A stretch of 64,000 nt of DNA from Erythrobacter aurantius. Lineage in GTDB: Bacteria; Pseudomonadota; Alphaproteobacteria; Sphingomonadales; Sphingomonadaceae. Positions 45,250 to 54,279 of the stretch are shown here, piece after piece. A program made the translations under genes and the position numbers. The stretch spans positions 620,001 to 684,000 of the forward strand of contig NZ_CP090949.1 of assembly GCF_023823125.1 (NCBI RefSeq), read 5' to 3'. The stretch's first letter is position 1, and each line of letters begins with the position of its first letter. The notes under the pieces are model-generated. The model saw only the letters and a program-made list of their open reading frames with translations. It did not search any database and had not been told where the DNA came from.

Positions 45250-45630
45250 TCAGCCGGGTGCAACCATGCAGAAGGCGTTGAGCTTGTTGCCATCGGGATC
45301 GCGGAAATAGCCGGCATAGAACCCGTCGTCGCCGCGTGGCCCCGGCGCACCTTCGTCGCTGCCGCCATTGGCCAGTGCGGTATCATAGACCGCCTGCACC
45401 TTTTCCGGGCTGTCCACTTGCAGGGCGACCATGGTGCCATTGCCCACTGTAGCTTCGGCTCCGTCAAACGGCTTTGTCGCGGCAATGCCTGCCGGGCCGC
45501 CCATTTCGCCCCAGGCGATGAAAGTGTCGAAATCCATCATGCGCCCGACGCCGAAATGCGCCGCGATTGCATCGTAGAATTTCGCCGCGCGGGCAAGGTC
45601 ATTGGTGCCGAGGGTAACGTAGCCGATCAT
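45250..45630 (-). CDS. VOC/glyoxalase-fold protein
   Basis: A 126-residue protein of the vicinal oxygen chelate superfamily: MIGYVTLGTNDLARAAKFYD at the start and a C-terminal YAGYFRDPDGNKLNAFC repeat, which matches the metal-site Glu/His pattern only partly. These enzymes include glyoxalase I, dioxygenases, and fosfomycin or bleomycin resistance proteins; the activity cannot be assigned. The start at 45630 is preferred over the methionine two codons earlier because AGGGAGA lies seven bases upstream of it. A LexA-type box lies 46 bases upstream, suggesting DNA-damage control. Confidence 0.85.
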   Translation of the reverse strand: MIGYVTLGTNDLARAAKFYDAIAAHFGVGRMMDFDTFIAWGEMGGPAGIAATKPFDGAEATVGNGTMVALQVDSPEKVQAVYDTALANGGSDEGAPGPRGDDGFYAGYFRDPDGNKLNAFCMVAPG

Positions 45631-45676
45631 GTGCATTCTCCCTGATGCGAGCCGCCCTTCGCGACTCGCAATAGGA

Positions 45677-45691
45677 GAACATTAATAGAAC
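45677..45691 (-). promoter_or_regulatory. LexA-type SOS box (GTTC-N7-GTTC)
   Basis: On the minus strand GTTC-TATTAAT-GTTC is an exact match to the alphaproteobacterial LexA direct-repeat operator, with an AT-rich spacer as is usual. It lies in the 83-base gap upstream of the VOC gene, 46 bases from its start, and downstream of aminopeptidase P. Confidence 0.55.
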
Positions 45692-45713
45692 ATGTGTCAC
45701 TGCGCAATCACGC

Positions 45714-47531
45714 TCAAAGCGGCGCGGTTTGTGCCTCGAGCCATGCCAGATCGTCACCTTCGAGTTGCGGCGCGACGATTTCGCGCACTGTCGCATGATA
45801 GGTGTCGAGCCAATCGATCTCGCTCGGAGTCAGCAGGCTCTTGTCGATCAGGGTGCGATCGATCGGTACGAAGGTGAGGCAGTCGAACCCGAGGTAGCGG
45901 CCCTCCGCCCCTTCGATTTCACGCTCCACCGTCAGCACGAGGTTTTCAATCCGGATGCCGAATTCGCCCGGTTTGTAATAACCCGGCTCGTTCGAGAGGA
46001 TCATCCCTGCGAACAATTCCTGCGCAGTACCGGCCTGCCCGCCCATCGGCTTGGCAATGCGCTGCGGGCCTTCGTGGACGCCAAGGAAGCTGCCGACACC
46101 GTGGCCGGTTCCGTGCGCGTAATCGACCCCGCCTTCCCACAGATATTGCCGCGCCAGAACGTCGATCTGGCCGCCGCAGGTCCCTTGCGGAAACACTGCA
46201 CGATCAATCTGGATGTGGCCTTTCAGCACGCGGGTGAAGCGGTCCTTCATTTCCGCCGTGGGCTGCGCGCTGTCGGGCGAATTGATCCAGACCGTGCGGG
46301 TGATGTCGGTGGTGCCAGCGGGATACTGGCCGCCCGAATCGACGAGATAGATCGAACCCGGCGGGATCGGGATATTGCTGTCCTCGTCCACCTTGTAGTG
46401 CGGCAGCGCGGCGTGACCGGAGGCGGCGCTGATCGTGTCGAAGCTGGTGTCGCGCAGATCGCCGTGCTCGCGCCGGAACCCCTCCAGCTTGGCCGCAGCA
46501 GCAAGCTCGTCGATCCCGCCTGCGGGTGCGGTCACTTCCAGCCAGCGCAGGAAGCGGCTGACGGCGGCTCCGTCGCGCGCCTGCGCGTCGCGGTGGCCCT
46601 GCACTTCGGCGGAGTTCTTGATCGCCTTGGCAAGGATTGTCGGATCCTGCTTGAAGGTGAATTTCGCGCCGCCTTCGCGCAAGGCCTGCGCGATGCCGAC
46701 GACGCCGAAATCGGGATCGACGCTGACCTTCTTGCCCTTAAGTTCACCCGCAAGTGCCGGGGCAAATTCGTCGCGTGCACGGATTGTCACCGCATTGCCG
46801 AGATGCTGCGTGAGCTCGGGCGTTACCTTCTCAGGCGCGATGAACAGCTCCGCGCGACCGTCGCTATGCGCGATGACATAGGACAGCGCCACCGGGGTAT
46901 GCGCCACATCCGTGCCACGGATATTGAGCAGCCATGCGATCGAATCGAGCGCCGGGATTACCACCGCGTCGAGCCCCTGATCGGTGAGCCAGTCCGCCAC
47001 CGCCGCACGCTTGTCCGCCGATGATCGACCGGCAAGGTCTTCGGCATGGACGATCGCAACGGCATCCGAAGGTGCGGGCTGATCGGCCCATACGGCGTCG
47101 ATCGGATTGCTGTCTGCCGGGACCATTGCGATCCCTGCAGGTTCGACGATCTTCTCCAGCGCCTCGACCCAGCTCCATGTGTGAAGCCACGGATCATAGG
47201 CGATCTTCGCGCCTTTCTCGCAGACCTCGGCCAGCCAGTCGCCCAGCCGATCGCCCGGAATGCTGCGATATTCGAACAGCGATCCGTCGACCTGCTCGCG
47301 CACCTGCACGGTGTAGCGCCCGTCAACGAAGATCGCCGCGTGGGTCAGTGTAACCGCGGCGAAGCCAGCCGACCCGCCAAACCCCGTCAGCCAAGCGAGC
47401 CTTTGGGCATAATCGCCGACATATTCGCTCATGTGCTCATCGGAGATCGGAATGATGAAACCGGCAAGGCCGCGCCGCTTCAGCTCTTCGCGCAGGGCCT
47501 TCAGTCGGGCTTCGTGGGTTTGCATCAGCAT
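45714..47531 (-). CDS. Aminopeptidase P family (M24B) protein
   Basis: A 605-residue Xaa-Pro aminopeptidase, large form with two N-terminal creatinase-like domains and a C-terminal pita-bread domain. Metal ligands are seen in LVDSGGQYPAGTTDITRTV (two Asp), HGTGHGVGSFLGVHEGP (His), SNEPGYYKPGEFGIRIENL (two Glu). No signal peptide, so cytoplasmic. GGGAG stands eight bases before the first ATG. Degrades peptides with proline at the second position. Confidence 0.94.
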   Translation of the reverse strand: MLMQTHEARLKALREELKRRGLAGFIIPISDEHMSEYVGDYAQRLAWLTGFGGSAGFAAVTLTHAAIFVDGRYTVQVREQVDGSLFEYRSIPGDRLGDWLAEVCEKGAKIAYDPWLHTWSWVEALEKIVEPAGIAMVPADSNPIDAVWADQPAPSDAVAIVHAEDLAGRSSADKRAAVADWLTDQGLDAVVIPALDSIAWLLNIRGTDVAHTPVALSYVIAHSDGRAELFIAPEKVTPELTQHLGNAVTIRARDEFAPALAGELKGKKVSVDPDFGVVGIAQALREGGAKFTFKQDPTILAKAIKNSAEVQGHRDAQARDGAAVSRFLRWLEVTAPAGGIDELAAAAKLEGFRREHGDLRDTSFDTISAASGHAALPHYKVDEDSNIPIPPGSIYLVDSGGQYPAGTTDITRTVWINSPDSAQPTAEMKDRFTRVLKGHIQIDRAVFPQGTCGGQIDVLARQYLWEGGVDYAHGTGHGVGSFLGVHEGPQRIAKPMGGQAGTAQELFAGMILSNEPGYYKPGEFGIRIENLVLTVEREIEGAEGRYLGFDCLTFVPIDRTLIDKSLLTPSEIDWLDTYHATVREIVAPQLEGDDLAWLEAQTAPL

Positions 47532-47651
47532 CTTGTCGGCTCCCGGCTTGCGCGCGGGCCTTGCCGCGCGTCAGAGTATGTCTAGAACCCCCCACATAGG
47601 CCGCTTGCCTGCGGCTTTCCACCGGGCACTTTGTTCAAGGAAGTTTTCAAC

Positions 47652-49817
47652 GTGTCGAAATCCCGCCTGAGCGTTCTGACCATCGCCTCCGCCCTTGCCG
47701 CCTTGATCACCAGCACCGCATCCGCCGATACACATGAGGACAATACCAGCGTGACCATGACGCCTCCCGTCGCCGAAAAGCGCGAACACAGCTACACCCA
47801 CCACGGCATCACGATTTCCGACCCGTATGACTGGCTCTACGACAAGTCCTATCCGACCGTCGATGACGAGGATGTGCTCGACTATGTGAAGGCGGAGAAC
47901 GCCTATTTCGAAGCGCAGATGGCTCCGCAGGCGGAATTGACCGAGGCGCTGTTCACCGAGATGCGCGCCCGGATCAAGGAAGACGACAGCACCGTGCCGC
48001 AACGCCGGGGCGACTTCCTCTACTGGTCCGAATTCGAAGAAGGCGCGCAATATCGCAAGCATTACCGCAAGCCCGTGGCAGGCGGCGAAGCGCAATTGAT
48101 CCTCGACCAAAACGAACTCGCCGAGGGGCTCGAATACTTCAGCCTCGGCGCGCTGTCGGTGAGCAAGAGCGGGCGCTATCTCGCCTATTCGACCGACACC
48201 AACGGTTCCGAACGCTACACCGCGCGGATCAAGGATCTGGAAACTGGAGAACTGCTGCCGGACGAGATTCCGGGCATCCGTTCGGGCCTCACCTGGGTCG
48301 CGAACGACACCGCGCTGGTTTACGGCCCCGCCAATGAGAACTGGCGCACGCTCGAGGCGAAACTGCACGTGATCGGCACCGGCGTCGATGAAGACGTGAC
48401 CCTGTATGAAGAGGCCGACGAAAGCTTTGGCGTGGGCGCGGGGCTTTCTGCGCAGGAGGATTACCTAATCATCGCCACCGGCGACAACGAGACGAGCGAA
48501 GTGCGCTTCGTTTCCGCCGACAACCCCACCGGACCGCTCACGCTGGTGAAGGAACGACGCAAGGGCGTAGAATACAGCGTCGACATCCGTGAAGGGGAAG
48601 TCTGGGTGTGGACCAATGACGATCACATCAACTTCCGCCTCGCCAAGGCCGATCTGGCGACGCCGGGCCAATGGGAAACGGTGATCGCGGGGTCGGATGA
48701 ATTCTACCTCACCGATTTCGACCTGTTCGAAGGTTTCTTCGTCACCGAAGGGCGCTTGAACGGCCTCGATCAGGTGCAGATCCGCAGCTATGACGCGCCC
48801 ACAGCGGCAAAGCCGATCGCCTTCCCCGAAACGAGCTATACCGCCGGGCTGTCGAACAATCCTGAATACGCGCAGACCAAACTGCGGCTGTCCTATGAAA
48901 GCATGGTGACGCCGGATTCGGTCTATGATTACGATGTCGCCGCAGGGTCGCTCGAACTGCTCAAGCAGCAGGAAATCCCGAGCGGTTATGACGCGTCGCA
49001 ATATGTGACCGAACGGCTGACGATCCAGGCGCGCGACGGGACGATGGTTCCGGTCAGCATCCTCTATCGCAAGGATCGCGACGAAATGAACGGCGGGCCG
49101 GGCGGTCCGCTGCACCTCTATGCCTATGGCGCATATGGCTATGCCGTGCCGCCGGGCTTTTCGACCACGCGGCTTTCCCTCGTGGATCGCGGTTTCGCCT
49201 ATGCTATCGCGCATATTCGCGGCGGCGATGATCTGGGGCGGCGCTGGTATCTGCAGGGCAAGATGTTCGAGCGGACCAACACCTTCAACGATTTCGTCGA
49301 CGTCGGGCGCGGATTGATCGCCAAGGGCTACACCGTCGAGGGCAAAGTTACCGCCAGCGGCGGTTCGGCGGGCGGTGAATTGATGGGCGCGATCGTCAAT
49401 CAGGACCCGGCGCAATACGGCGCGATTGTCGCGCATGTGCCGTTTGTCGATGTGCTCAACACCATGCTCAACAAGGACCTGCCGCTGACGCCGGGCGAAT
49501 GGCAGGAATGGGGCAACCCTATCGAGAGCAAGGAAGCCTTCGCCTATATCCTCAGCTACTCGCCCTATGATCAGGTGAAGGCGCAGGATTACCCGCCGAT
49601 GCTGGTGACGGCAGGGCTGAACGATCCGCGCGTGACCTATTGGGAGCCGGCAAAATGGGTCGCGAAGCTGCGTGATACCAAGACCGACGACAATGTGCTG
49701 CTGATGAAGACCAACATGGGCGCAGGCCATGGCGGCCAATCGGGCCGCTGGAACAGCTTGCGCGAAACGGCGGAGGAATTCGCCTTCATCCTGTGGCAGA
49801 TGGGCATGGCCAAGTGA
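47652..49817 (+). CDS. S9 prolyl oligopeptidase family (oligopeptidase B-like), exported
   Basis: A 721-residue serine peptidase. GTG at 47652 is chosen as start because AAGGAAG lies eight bases before it and because it gives a proper signal (VSKSRLSVLTIASALAALIT, cleavage near SASA). The beta-propeller domain fills about 40-430, and the C-terminal hydrolase has YAYGAYGYAVPP, the nucleophile in ASGGSAGGELMGA (GGSAGG, Ser about 570) and the His in NMGAGHGGQSGRW. Oligopeptidase B cleaves after basic residues. The stop overlaps the next start (GTGA). Confidence 0.92.
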   Translation: MSKSRLSVLTIASALAALITSTASADTHEDNTSVTMTPPVAEKREHSYTHHGITISDPYDWLYDKSYPTVDDEDVLDYVKAENAYFEAQMAPQAELTEALFTEMRARIKEDDSTVPQRRGDFLYWSEFEEGAQYRKHYRKPVAGGEAQLILDQNELAEGLEYFSLGALSVSKSGRYLAYSTDTNGSERYTARIKDLETGELLPDEIPGIRSGLTWVANDTALVYGPANENWRTLEAKLHVIGTGVDEDVTLYEEADESFGVGAGLSAQEDYLIIATGDNETSEVRFVSADNPTGPLTLVKERRKGVEYSVDIREGEVWVWTNDDHINFRLAKADLATPGQWETVIAGSDEFYLTDFDLFEGFFVTEGRLNGLDQVQIRSYDAPTAAKPIAFPETSYTAGLSNNPEYAQTKLRLSYESMVTPDSVYDYDVAAGSLELLKQQEIPSGYDASQYVTERLTIQARDGTMVPVSILYRKDRDEMNGGPGGPLHLYAYGAYGYAVPPGFSTTRLSLVDRGFAYAIAHIRGGDDLGRRWYLQGKMFERTNTFNDFVDVGRGLIAKGYTVEGKVTASGGSAGGELMGAIVNQDPAQYGAIVAHVPFVDVLNTMLNKDLPLTPGEWQEWGNPIESKEAFAYILSYSPYDQVKAQDYPPMLVTAGLNDPRVTYWEPAKWVAKLRDTKTDDNVLLMKTNMGAGHGGQSGRWNSLRETAEEFAFILWQMGMAK

Positions 49818-50266
49818 GGCTGGCCGATTACCTCGGCAAGCAACTGAAATCGGACGAGATGATCGATCTGCTCGAGGCCCACGCGCTTGAGGTCGTCTAT
49901 CATTTCGACCACTTTCACGAAGGTGCGCCGGATGAGTATCGCATTACCGACGCGTCCGCCGGTTTCGAGATGCTGCGCGACGAGAGCCAGAAGGTCAGGA
50001 CGGTCTTCTGCTACGTGAGCGCAGAAGGCGGGATCTCCGCGATTGAGCCCGCAATCGTCGGAGTGCCGTTCCTCCATTCCATCGCTGAAGTCGAAGCGAC
50101 GGGCCGGACGATGGAATGCGAGTTCTCATCCAAGGAAGGGATCGAGTTTCTCGGCCGCGAATTGAGCTGGGCAAAGCTGACGTTCGGCGCCCGCGCCTGG
50201 CACTACGAGTTCGAGAACGCGGCGCTGCGAAAGATCACACTGATGGAAGGCTGGTCCGCGCCATGA
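49814..50266 (+). CDS. Uncharacterised protein coupled to S9 peptidase
   Basis: A 150-residue cytoplasmic protein starting at GTG 49814 (reading VRLADYLGKQLKSDEMIDLL) that overlaps the peptidase stop. Acidic, with no signal or membrane segment; I recognise a pattern like ADYLGK-LKSDE-IDLLE and YHFDHFHEGAPDEYRI that I have seen in poorly characterised families, sometimes near toxin systems, but I cannot name it. The translational coupling argues that it is expressed with the peptidase. Confidence 0.7.
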   Translation: MRLADYLGKQLKSDEMIDLLEAHALEVVYHFDHFHEGAPDEYRITDASAGFEMLRDESQKVRTVFCYVSAEGGISAIEPAIVGVPFLHSIAEVEATGRTMECEFSSKEGIEFLGRELSWAKLTFGARAWHYEFENAALRKITLMEGWSAP

Positions 50267-50553
50267 CGAGAGCATTGATCGGAATCGAGATCGTCTGCCT
50301 TTTGGTGGTGCTGTTGCTTGCGTTCTATGCGCTGTCATGGACAGGGCCGGAAAACTGGGCCCTCGTCGGCCTGTTGCTGTATGGCGGCCCTGCGCTGATT
50401 GTCCTTTTGGCAGCAATGATCGTGGCGCTTATCCTCGTGACAACTTCCAAGGCCGAAGCCGTGCAGAAGACAAAGCTCAGATGGTGGGCCACCATGCCTG
50501 CCGTAATCGGGGCCCTGTTGTTCACTTCAGTCGTCTTGTTCAAGACCAGTTGA
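50263..50553 (+). CDS. Small three-helix membrane protein
   Basis: A 96-residue hydrophobic protein with three predicted helices (ALIGIEIVCLLVVLLLAFYA, WALVGLLLYGGPALIVLLAA and a third, VIGALLFTSVVLFKTS). ATGA overlap at the front and TGATG with the thioesterase at the back indicate coupling on both sides. I do not recognise the family. Confidence 0.65.
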   Translation: MTRALIGIEIVCLLVVLLLAFYALSWTGPENWALVGLLLYGGPALIVLLAAMIVALILVTTSKAEAVQKTKLRWWATMPAVIGALLFTSVVLFKTS

Positions 50554-50951
50554 TGCCCAACCGCTTTACCCGCACCTTCACCGCCGCGCCCGAGCACATT
50601 GACGAGCTGGGCCACGTCAACAATTCGGTCTGGGTCCAGTGGATCCAGGACATGGCGACCGCGCATTGGGAGGCCGTGGCGGCGAACGCGCATCAGGAGC
50701 AGTTCTTCTGGGTCGTGATCCGGCACGAGATCGATTATCGCGGCAATATTTCCGAAGGGGAAAGCGCGCTCGGCACGACATGGATCGAAGGCGATCCGCG
50801 CGGGGCCAAATCGGTGCGACGGGTCGAGTTCACCGACCCTAGCGGCAAGGCGCTGGTCAGCGCGGCGACCACTTGGGCCATGCTTGATCGTGAAACGGGC
50901 AGGCTGGCGCGGATCAGGCCCGAAGTGCTCGCGCCCTTTGCGCAAGATTAG
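50553..50951 (+). CDS. Acyl-CoA thioesterase (4HBT hot-dog)
   Basis: A 132-residue hot-dog protein with the 4-hydroxybenzoyl-CoA thioesterase-type pattern HIDELGHVNNSVWVQWIQDM (about 15-34; conserved Asp and Asn). It would hydrolyse a short acyl-CoA; substrate unknown. It is the fourth gene of a coupled set behind the S9 peptidase and ends overlapping the convergent diguanylate cyclase by four bases. Confidence 0.85.
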   Translation: MPNRFTRTFTAAPEHIDELGHVNNSVWVQWIQDMATAHWEAVAANAHQEQFFWVVIRHEIDYRGNISEGESALGTTWIEGDPRGAKSVRRVEFTDPSGKALVSAATTWAMLDRETGRLARIRPEVLAPFAQD

Positions 50952-52681
50952 GCTGCGGCCTCGCCGGCAGGGCGTTGCTGGGGCCGTTCGCTGAACACCT
51001 TCAAGCGCTCGAAATACATCCGGTTGCGGCCCGTGGCCTTCGCTTCATAGAGCAGCCGGTCGGCGCGGGCGTAAAGATCGTGGAAGCCCATCAGGGTATC
51101 GGATGCGCGCGGCAGTTCGATCACGCCCATGCTGGCGGTGACGGGGCGATCCAGCCCTTCGACATCGCTCGCGATGCGCAGCGGCACGGCCTGGCGCAGC
51201 GATTCCGCCCGCTCGACCGCGCGCTTGCCGCGCAGCAGAAGCACGAATTCCTCCCCGCCAAGCCGCACCGCAATCGTATCGCGATCTTCCCCGCCGCGGA
51301 TCGCGTCGGCGCAGGCGATCAGGGCACGGTCGCCCACCTGATGGCCGAAACGGTCGTTGATCTGCTTGAACCGGTCAAGGTCGATCAGCGCGAAAGTGTC
51401 GAAACCTTGCCGGCGCAATTCGCCAAACCGTGCTTCCAGCGCGCGCCGGTTCATCAATCCCGTCAACGGATCGCGTTCGGACAGCTGCTCCATCATCCGC
51501 GCTTCCGAAACTGCGGCGTCGCGTTCGCGTCTGATCTTGATAATCCGATCGACGATCCCGAGCGAGGTAAACACCACCTCCATCACCGCGCCGATGCGGA
51601 GCAGCCACTGTGCATCGATATAGCCGCCATCGGTGCCGAGCATGGTCCCGATCCGCAAGATGCCCAGAATCACGAACGGCACCCATGCCACCAGCTGGAA
51701 CCACACTGCCCTGCTGCCCCGGCGGGCGGCATCGATGACGAACCACATCATCAGCGCCAGCATCGGTGCGAAAGTGGCGTAGTAGAATTTGGCGGAATAG
51801 GGTTCGAGCGCGTCGATCCGTGCCATCCTCGCCAGTGTGATCACGATCAGGCAAACGGCGGCGATTTCCAGCGCCCGGCGCAGTTTCATGGACTGTCGCT
51901 CGGTTTCGACGAACCGCGTGGCGAACATCACAGCGCAGACCATCACGAGGCCGAAGGAACCGATGGCCAGATGGTTCATGGGATTGATCGACATCGGCCA
52001 ATACAGCACGATCAGACCACTGGTCATCAGATGCATCGCCATCGCCAGCGCAAGACCCGCGTGCCACAACAGGAACGGGCCTCGCAGCGCCTTGTAGAAC
52101 CCCAGATTGAGGATCGCGGGCAACAACAGGAAGCCGACGAAGATCGCGATCGTCACCCTTTCCCATTCGGCATTCGGGTCTTCTCCGCGAGGTTGCGACA
52201 CAATCCGCGCGGAGGTGATGGTCGTGGGAAATTCCGCGCCCTCGAAGACCGCGATGTGAGCGGTGATCTCCGGTCCACTAAGCGCGACGGGAACCGCAAA
52301 GCTGACCCCTGCTGCGCTGGCCATGATGTCCTGTGCTTCGTGGCGCTCCACCGCCGCCGCGCTGTTGCCACGGACTGCGATCATGGTCAGGGCGTCGAGA
52401 TAGCCGGTGCGGGTTTCGAAATAGCCGCCTTGTCCGTCCTCGGCATTGATCCGTACCGCAATCCGCCCCGGTCCGAGCGGCGGTGTGGTACCGTCGCAGT
52501 GCCAATCGAGCGCGGCCGCCGGGATCTGGGCGATGGCCAGACTTTCCGGTACGCTCGCCGCGCAAATTCCCTGGTCTGCCGCGGCTTCGCCTGCCGATTG
52601 CGCGCGCAGCCCTTCAGGTGCCAGCCACAGGGCCAGCATCGCCATCAAGGCGAAAAAGGACGAAAGACGCGGAGCGGACAT
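50948..52681 (-). CDS. 7TM-DISM-type diguanylate cyclase
   Basis: A 577-residue protein. A signal peptide (MSAPRLSSFFALMAMLALWL, mature near QSAGE) is followed by a periplasmic sensory domain (about 30-170), seven or eight transmembrane helices (about 180-375) and a GGDEF domain whose active site reads RLGGEEFVLLLRGK (about 475), preceded by LIDLDRFKQINDRFGHQVGD. The intact GGEEF predicts synthesis of cyclic di-GMP from GTP in response to an extracytoplasmic ligand. An inhibitory RxxD site is not evident. The start at 52681 is preferred to one at 52702. Confidence 0.92.
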   Translation of the reverse strand: MSAPRLSSFFALMAMLALWLAPEGLRAQSAGEAAADQGICAASVPESLAIAQIPAAALDWHCDGTTPPLGPGRIAVRINAEDGQGGYFETRTGYLDALTMIAVRGNSAAAVERHEAQDIMASAAGVSFAVPVALSGPEITAHIAVFEGAEFPTTITSARIVSQPRGEDPNAEWERVTIAIFVGFLLLPAILNLGFYKALRGPFLLWHAGLALAMAMHLMTSGLIVLYWPMSINPMNHLAIGSFGLVMVCAVMFATRFVETERQSMKLRRALEIAAVCLIVITLARMARIDALEPYSAKFYYATFAPMLALMMWFVIDAARRGSRAVWFQLVAWVPFVILGILRIGTMLGTDGGYIDAQWLLRIGAVMEVVFTSLGIVDRIIKIRRERDAAVSEARMMEQLSERDPLTGLMNRRALEARFGELRRQGFDTFALIDLDRFKQINDRFGHQVGDRALIACADAIRGGEDRDTIAVRLGGEEFVLLLRGKRAVERAESLRQAVPLRIASDVEGLDRPVTASMGVIELPRASDTLMGFHDLYARADRLLYEAKATGRNRMYFERLKVFSERPQQRPAGEAAA

Positions 52682-52838
52682 GGTCGCGTCATAGCTTCGC
52701 ACCTGTTACGATGCCCTTAAGAGCGGACCATTCTGATCAATAGAAAAGAACCGCAAGACAAGGGTTTATCATTGATGAAAAAGCCCTGCGCGAAAGCCCG
52801 TAAGGCGGAGAGGCGCACCTTGGCCCGGCTCTACACAC

Positions 52839-52856
52839 TTGACACAAACCGATCAT
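52839..52856 (+). promoter_or_regulatory. Weak Pho-box-like repeat before porin
   Basis: TTGACAC and CGATCAT are separated by four bases, giving the 7-4-7 geometry; the first half differs from TTGTCAC at one place, the second from CTGTCAT at two. It ends 29 bases before the porin ATG. TTGACA may instead be a -35 box. Weak on its own; supported by the neighbouring pstS Pho box. Confidence 0.3.
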
Positions 52857-52885
52857 ATGGGAGTCGTAATTTGGTCGGGAACGGA

Positions 52886-54193
52886 ATGAAAATGGCCTTG
52901 TCGAATTCACATATTGCGCTGACGTGTGCGCTCGCCACGCTTAGCAGTCCTGCTCTGGCACAGGACGATCAGGCTCCGCCGCAAGATCTGGCCGAGGTCG
53001 AGGTCAACCCAGCTTCCTCCGTTGAAGACGGAGCTGTACGATCACTCAAGACAACCGTTGAAGCAGCAGACCATAGCACAAGCGTCATTTCAGACGACAT
53101 GTCCCCGAACCCGCACGGCAACGGTTGGAGTTTCAAGCCGATCGGTCGCCTTCAATTCGACGCCGGCCATATCGATGTCCCTACTTCGACCGGGAGAAAT
53201 CACGGCTTTGGCGCGGGAACTCGGCGAGCGCGATTGGGCGCATCGGGCGATATTCCGGGTGGTTTCGACTACAAGATCGAATTCGATTTCACTGCTGGCG
53301 AGGCAACAGTATTCGACGCGAATCTATCCTACGCAGTTGGCGATGTCGAAATCCTCGTGGGTCAGTTCAACACCTTTCAGGGGCTGGAAGAACTGACCAG
53401 CAGCTTGCACACCAGCTTCATTGAACGTGCGGCATTCACCGATGTCCTTCCGTTCGAACGCCGCGTCGGCGTCGGGGCCGTTTATCAAAGCGGCGATGTT
53501 CTGCTCCAGGCTGGCATCTTCACCGACAACATGATCGACCTGCCCAACAAGAACCGCAGCGTCGATGCGCGGGCAGTGTTCATGCCGAAGCTGGGCGACG
53601 CCCAGCTGCATCTGGGCGGTTCGGTGCACTACAACCGCCTCGAAGACGGCGCGACGCTGCATTACCGCCAACGTCCGGGAGTGCATTTCAGCTCCGACCG
53701 TTTCATCGACACAGGCGCATTGGCCGCCGATGGTGAACTGGGCTTGGGGCTTGAAGCGGCTGTGATCTCCGGTCCGTTCCATGTTTCGGCAGAGACCTTC
53801 TGGCAGACCGTCGACATGACGACAGCGCCAAATGATCCGACCTTCTTCGGCGGATCGATCGAGGCTGGCTATTTCCTTACCAAGGGCGATCGCCGCGGTT
53901 ACAAGAACGGGACCTTTGACCGGGTGTTGCCCGCCAATCCTGTCGGTGAAGGCGGTATCGGTTCGGTGCAGGTCAACGTCCGTTATGATCGCCTCGACAT
54001 GAACGATGCGGGCATCATCGGTGGCATCCAGGACGGCTATGCCGCTTCGATCGTGTGGAAGCCGACGGACTACACCATGCTGCTCGCCAATTACGGGCAT
54101 CTGGAATACACCGATGCAGCTTTCCCTGCCGCCGGTGGAGATCGTCAATACAACGTCGATACCTTCGCTGTGCGCGCGCAGATCGACTTCTGA
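52886..54193 (+). CDS. Phosphate-selective porin (OprO/OprP-like)
   Basis: A 435-residue outer-membrane barrel. The start MKMALSNSHIALTCALATLS gives a signal peptide ending SSPALAQ; an upstream in-frame methionine at 52772 adds a 38-residue, basic, signal-breaking extension and is rejected. The mature part opens with a polar stretch, then GWSFKPIGRLQFDAGHIDVP and beta-strand repeats ending TFAVRAQIDF with a C-terminal aromatic as in porins. It lies directly before pstS. Confidence 0.88.
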   Translation: MKMALSNSHIALTCALATLSSPALAQDDQAPPQDLAEVEVNPASSVEDGAVRSLKTTVEAADHSTSVISDDMSPNPHGNGWSFKPIGRLQFDAGHIDVPTSTGRNHGFGAGTRRARLGASGDIPGGFDYKIEFDFTAGEATVFDANLSYAVGDVEILVGQFNTFQGLEELTSSLHTSFIERAAFTDVLPFERRVGVGAVYQSGDVLLQAGIFTDNMIDLPNKNRSVDARAVFMPKLGDAQLHLGGSVHYNRLEDGATLHYRQRPGVHFSSDRFIDTGALAADGELGLGLEAAVISGPFHVSAETFWQTVDMTTAPNDPTFFGGSIEAGYFLTKGDRRGYKNGTFDRVLPANPVGEGGIGSVQVNVRYDRLDMNDAGIIGGIQDGYAASIVWKPTDYTMLLANYGHLEYTDAAFPAAGGDRQYNVDTFAVRAQIDF

Positions 54194-54214
54194 TCAGGAG
54201 CCGGACGCTGCCCT

Positions 54215-54232
54215 TTGTCACATGCCTGTCAA
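54215..54232 (+). promoter_or_regulatory. Pho box upstream of pstS
   Basis: TTGTCAC and CTGTCAA are separated by ATGC, a good 11-base-period PhoB repeat. It ends 47 bases before the pstS ATG. A short GCGCCG/CGGCGC hairpin (54235-54251) lies in the leader right after it. Confidence 0.65.
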
Positions 54233-54279
54233 AAGCGCCGGGTAACGGCGCGCAATATCCAAAGTCAGGAACGAACACC

